From Elainella sp. Prado103 (lineage in GTDB: Bacteria > Cyanobacteriota > Cyanobacteriia > Elainellales > Elainellaceae), in the NCBI GenBank assembly GCA_025454395.1, contig JALOOM010000006.1, positions 1 through 64,000 on the forward strand: 64,000 nucleotides of DNA. The letters are read 5' to 3'. Below are positions 59,766 to 64,000 of this stretch, one piece after another; position 1 is the first letter of the stretch, and each line of letters opens with the position of its first letter. A program made the position numbers and the translations under genes. The notes beneath the pieces were generated by a model. The model was not told where the DNA came from. It saw only the letters and a program-made list of their open reading frames with translations, and made no database searches.

Positions 59766-60905
59766 CTAGAGCCAATCGGAAAGCGATCGTCGCTGCCGTA
59801 AATCGAGGCTATCTGCCAAACTCGGCTCATCCCAATCGAGCGGATGAGTTTGTTCAACGGGAATCACTTCTGCCTCAACGGCCACCGGTGGGTTTGGAAT
59901 CACCGACTCTAAAGCTTGATCAATCAACCGGCCAAGCGGTTCTTGAATCAGGGTAGGAGTGGCTGCTCTCGTTGTTCGTGGGGCTGAATGAGGGGAATTC
60001 GGAGAGTTGGCAGGGGCTGGTGAGAACGAAGTGGCAGACAAATGGGTCGATCGCGGGAGTGGGGGAACTGCTGAATTCTGTGAGGCAGAGTCGATCGGAG
60101 TGGGGCAATTGCGATCCGCTAAAGCAGGCTGAGAAGGCAATGCTTGAGTAGCTTGCCCCGCTTCATTGGGCACTTCAAGGAAATTTTCACCCAGGAGATT
60201 GGCGGAGGCAGTAGGCTCAGCAGAAGCGAGTGAGGGCGATCGAAGAGTAGTTTTTTGCTGCAAGGGCTTTCTCCGCACTGCTCGCGGTTGCAGACATTGG
60301 GAGAGCAGAAAACAACCGCCAGCGCAGCTCAAAAGCAGCATTCCACCTGCAGATAGGGGTGAAACTGGTTCGGTTGGGCTTGCGGGTTTGGGTGGCATTG
60401 CCTTAGTCATGGGTGAGTCTGAGGGCAGTGCAGCAGGCATCAACCGTGAACCCTGGATGGAGGGTAACGAAGGCGGTGAATTGGGTATCTGTGGAGGGAC
60501 AGAAGCGGGATTGTTGGGTTGGGCGATCGAGTCTGCTACCGAGCCCGGTAGGGGAGTGGTTGAGCCGAATCCGCCTGTTTGAGGAGTTTGAGGCGGAGCA
60601 GAAGCCCTGGGATCAACAATAGACATCATTGCTGCCGTGGCCATGCCAATCAATAGAGCTGCTGCCACCAGCCAAACCAGCAAAATATGCCGTCGAAATA
60701 GCTTCAATAATAAATAGAGCGACGGAGTAGGCCGAGCAGACCGAACATCGGCAGCCGATCGAAGCGAAGCATGAGGCTGGCGCTGGCGTGAAGTTGAAGA
60801 AGTATCCGACTGCATGCGCTTGGGCGATCGATTCCGCTTTCTGGGTTTAGATCGGCCAATATCAGTTTGCCGTACATTAGAACGGACAGCCTGTTTTCTG
60901 TCCAT
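59766..60905 (-). CDS. Pro/Ser-rich single-pass (possibly two-pass) hypothetical membrane protein
   Basis: Basic N-terminus, TM ILLVWLVAAALLIGMATAAMM, low-complexity remainder. Confidence 0.6.
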   Translation of the reverse strand: MDRKQAVRSNVRQTDIGRSKPRKRNRSPKRMQSDTSSTSRQRQPHASLRSAADVRSARPTPSLYLLLKLFRRHILLVWLVAAALLIGMATAAMMSIVDPRASAPPQTPQTGGFGSTTPLPGSVADSIAQPNNPASVPPQIPNSPPSLPSIQGSRLMPAALPSDSPMTKAMPPKPASPTEPVSPLSAGGMLLLSCAGGCFLLSQCLQPRAVRRKPLQQKTTLRSPSLASAEPTASANLLGENFLEVPNEAGQATQALPSQPALADRNCPTPIDSASQNSAVPPLPRSTHLSATSFSPAPANSPNSPHSAPRTTRAATPTLIQEPLGRLIDQALESVIPNPPVAVEAEVIPVEQTHPLDWDEPSLADSLDLRQRRSLSDWL

Positions 60906-61303
60906 AGGCTCAATCCTGGCTCAACGTCTTGAGGAAATAAACAAAGAACCCCTAAATCGATCCATTACGAGTCAAGGCAGAATAACCGATCGCTCTATAA
61001 AAATTACAGGGGCAAACCACCCATGTCATAACCCAGCCCGAATCATAGGTTGACCAAAACTGTGATCTGCAATTGCTCCGGAATACTCCTAAGTTCAGCT
61101 CCAATTATCGATCGCCAGAGCCGCATCGCCAGAGCTGCAAAGTCGCAGTCAAGAGATTTCACTCGGATCTGCAATCTAGATCAGCACTGCATTCAACTCG
61201 CCTGTTTTCCCATTCTATGCTGTTTCTCCTACCATGACCAGCGGCGATCCCATCCCCATGGCTAGTGTTTGATTCCTAGACTTGATCTGGCAGTAATGGC
61301 GGC

Positions 61304-62371
61304 TCATCTGGCTTCCAATGCGAGTTGTACCAGTCGATCGACCAGATCAGCAAAGGCGATACCACTGGCTGCCCATAGTTGGGGATACATACTGGTGGCG
61401 GTAAATCCAGGTAAAGTGTTGATTTCGTTAATGAGAATTTCGCCAGTGGATTCCACATAGAAAAAATCGACCCGGGCAATGCCTGCGCCATCGATCGCCT
61501 GGAAAGCCTGAATAGCTAGCTCCTGGATCCGCTGGGCGACCTCGATCGGCAGAGGAGCGGGAATCAACAAATCAGCCTTACCGCTGGTGTATTTCGTTTC
61601 GTAGTCGTAGAAATCACTGCTGAAGGTGATCTCACCCACCACTGATGCTTTCGGCTGATCATTCCCCAACACGGCACATTCAACTTCCCGGGCGATCACC
61701 CCTGCTTCTACAATTAACCGGCGATCGTAACCGGCTGCGCTATCCAATCCGGCTTCTAATTCGGCGCGGCTCGTTGCCTTGACGATACCCACCGAAGAGC
61801 CTAAATTTGCGGGTTTGATAAAACAGGGATAGCCTAGGATTTGCTCAATCCGATCGCAGAGTTTGGGGAAAACGCAGGGGTTTGACCAGACTTCTTGACG
61901 AGTTACTGCCAGATAGTTCACTTGAGCTAAGCCAGCTTGGGCAAAAGCCGACTTCATCGCCAGTTTATCCATGCCGATCGCTGAGGCTAAAACTCCACAG
62001 CCGACAAACGGGATTTGCATCAATTGCAGCAGCCCTTGCACGGTACCATCTTCGCCATTCGGGCCATGCAACATCGGAAACCAAACCTCAACCGTGGCGG
62101 CTTCCGGGGGCAACTGCCAGAGTCGCGATCGATGCTCTAACCCAGGGTTTTGAGCCTCAACAGGCAGGGGCTCACCTGTCTGCAATACTGCTTGGGCCGG
62201 CTCGCCGGCTCGCCAAACCCCATCTTTTTGAATGTAGAAAGGCAGAATTTCATATTGATCGGCATTGGTTCCGGCTGTCAGGGCTTGTGTGATGGCTTGC
62301 GCTGATCGAATGGAAACTTCGTGCTCGCCTGAACAACCTCCAAATAAGGCTCCCACCCGCAACTTTGCCAT
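61304..62371 (-). CDS. ddl: D-alanine--D-alanine ligase
   Basis: [53 protein letters not shown]. Confidence 0.96.
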   Translation of the reverse strand: MAKLRVGALFGGCSGEHEVSIRSAQAITQALTAGTNADQYEILPFYIQKDGVWRAGEPAQAVLQTGEPLPVEAQNPGLEHRSRLWQLPPEAATVEVWFPMLHGPNGEDGTVQGLLQLMQIPFVGCGVLASAIGMDKLAMKSAFAQAGLAQVNYLAVTRQEVWSNPCVFPKLCDRIEQILGYPCFIKPANLGSSVGIVKATSRAELEAGLDSAAGYDRRLIVEAGVIAREVECAVLGNDQPKASVVGEITFSSDFYDYETKYTSGKADLLIPAPLPIEVAQRIQELAIQAFQAIDGAGIARVDFFYVESTGEILINEINTLPGFTATSMYPQLWAASGIAFADLVDRLVQLALEAR

Positions 62372-62536
62372 AATGCCATCTTGACCTGCACACATCGCAG
62401 TAAGCCTATCACACCTAACTGCATCCGCAGCAGTTTCCCCTGGGAAAACTCTATCTCAATGGGGGTTGTATCTAACAATTTTGCGAGATAGGTTATCTAC
62501 TATACAAGTTAGAGTGAAGATTGGGAGAGTAAGGGG

Positions 62537-63382
62537 ATGGTCGCTCAACAAGAAGCCCCGCAGACTCAGGGTGCATTGGTCATCATTGGCGGCGCGGAAG
62601 ATCGGGAAGGGGACTGCGTCGTATTACGTGAGTTTGTCCGGCGGGCAGGTGGAGTTAAAGCTCACATTGCGGTGTTGACCGCTGCAACCAGTATGCCCCG
62701 CGAAGTTGGGGATGACTACATTCGCGTTTTTGAACGAATTGGAGCAGAAGATGTGCGAGTGGTGGATACGGAACATCCAGATGATGCCGATCGCCAAGAA
62801 GCCGTAGAGACGATCGAACAAGCTACAGGGATTTTCTTTACGGGAGGCGATCAATCGCGCATTATTGAACTGGTGAAAGGGAGTCGAGTAGACCAAGCCA
62901 TTCGCAAACGGCGGGCTGCTGGAGCCGTGATCGGTGGGACGAGTGCCGGTGCGGCGATGATGCCCGATACGATGATTGTGGAAGGCGATTCGACCACTAA
63001 TCCGAGAGTCGATGCCGTGGAATTAGGGACGGGGATGGGGTTTCTACCGGGGATTGCGGTTGATCAACATTTCTCTCAGCGCGGTCGATTAGGACGATTA
63101 ATTTCAGCCCTCGTGCAGCAGCCCGCAATTTTAGGGATCGGGATCGACGAGAACACAGCGGTGATTGTGGAAGGGGATCTGTTTCAAGTGGTGGGACAGG
63201 GATCGGTAACCGTGGTTGACGAGTCGGAAACCACCCATAATAACTTGGCAGGATTACTCAAAGATGAAGGTCTGGCGATTTGTGGTGTGCGGTTGCATAT
63301 CCTCCCCCACGGTTACTCGTTCAATTTCAAAACGCGGCAGCCCCTGATTCCGCAAATACCAACCCTAAGTATGGCCGACTAG
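62537..63382 (+). CDS. cphB: Cyanophycinase
   Basis: GALVIIGGAEDREGDCVVLREFVRRAGG; GGTSAGAAMM; IAVDQHFSQRGRLGRL. Confidence 0.95.
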   Translation: MVAQQEAPQTQGALVIIGGAEDREGDCVVLREFVRRAGGVKAHIAVLTAATSMPREVGDDYIRVFERIGAEDVRVVDTEHPDDADRQEAVETIEQATGIFFTGGDQSRIIELVKGSRVDQAIRKRRAAGAVIGGTSAGAAMMPDTMIVEGDSTTNPRVDAVELGTGMGFLPGIAVDQHFSQRGRLGRLISALVQQPAILGIGIDENTAVIVEGDLFQVVGQGSVTVVDESETTHNNLAGLLKDEGLAICGVRLHILPHGYSFNFKTRQPLIPQIPTLSMAD

Positions 63383-63399
63383 ATCGGAATCCACCGAAA

Positions 63400-63981
63400 T
63401 TAAAGGCGACAGAACACCACGGATAGGTTATTCGCTGGCATGGCGATCGTTTCCTGCCATTGCAGCCCTTGCTTTTCTGCCACTTCGACGACCGCTTCTA
63501 GCTCTCGCACACCCCAATCTGAGTTTTGTTGACGCAAACTGGCATCAAAAGCCGCATTGCTTTCAGCGGTGTGTTGCCCCTGTTGTTGGTATGGCCCGTA
63601 TAGATAAAGCACCCCGCCAGTTGGCAAAATTCGAGCTGCACCTGCCATTAATCCCAGACAAGCTGCCCAAGGTGCGATGTGGATCATATTAATATTGACG
63701 ATCGCCTGAATCAGGTTGCTTTGCAGATTGAACTGGGGATTGACTTGAGGCGCAATATTCTCTGCCCACAGCGGATCACAGACATCGATCGCCAGCGGAG
63801 CGCACAAATTTTCAGCCGGTTCATGCCAACGCCAAGACTCAATACTATGGCGGGCGATCGGGTTGGGATCAGAGGGTAGCCACTGCCGGGGAGATAAACG
63901 GGGCGCAAAATAGACGGCATGCTCTCCCGTGCCACTGGAAATCTCCAAAATGGTGCCGGTTGGGGGTAACACTCGTTGCAA
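63400..63981 (-). CDS. DUF938 family (class I SAM-dependent methyltransferase-like); may continue past window end
   Basis: ILEISSGTGEHAVYFA...LPSDPN...NMIHIAPWAAC. Confidence 0.85.
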   Translation of the reverse strand: MQRVLPPTGTILEISSGTGEHAVYFAPRLSPRQWLPSDPNPIARHSIESWRWHEPAENLCAPLAIDVCDPLWAENIAPQVNPQFNLQSNLIQAIVNINMIHIAPWAACLGLMAGAARILPTGGVLYLYGPYQQQGQHTAESNAAFDASLRQQNSDWGVRELEAVVEVAEKQGLQWQETIAMPANNLSVVFCRL

Positions 63982-64000
63982 AACTACCAGGATCGGATCG

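Overview
This is a 64 kb chromosomal window from a cyanobacterium, probably filamentous and Leptolyngbya-like. The evidence is form-IB rbcL-rbcX-rbcS, an SSUL-tailed Rubisco activase, pilMNOQ, several cyanobacteria-only DUF families and many CGATCG-rich (HIP1-like) sites. Most of it is housekeeping: photorespiratory aminotransferase, type IV pilus genes, Rubisco locus, hslO, arsS pair, gnd, a MacAB-like efflux operon with a GbsR/MarR regulator, fabG, ddl and cphB. I saw no tRNA or rRNA genes, CRISPR array or intact transposon. Four things stand out. (1) There are at least 25 short tandem-repeat arrays with 9-18 bp units and 2-8 copies. Nearly every locus has its own unit, and a subset starts on or spans the stop codon of the upstream gene. 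(2) A HicB-family antitoxin-like gene with a long C-terminal extension overlaps a 99-aa gene that does not look like HicA, a candidate new toxin-antitoxin pairing. (3) Three GATATC-N7-(G/A)ATATC dyads lie in an unannotated 1.2 kb gap, two of them bracketing a 59-aa ORF. (4) Two genes are broken by apparent single-nucleotide frameshifts: a PIN-like/Pro-rich/RTX gene, in a low-complexity repeat, and an HLIP gene. All calls come from reading sequence and supplied translations; no database search or folding was run.
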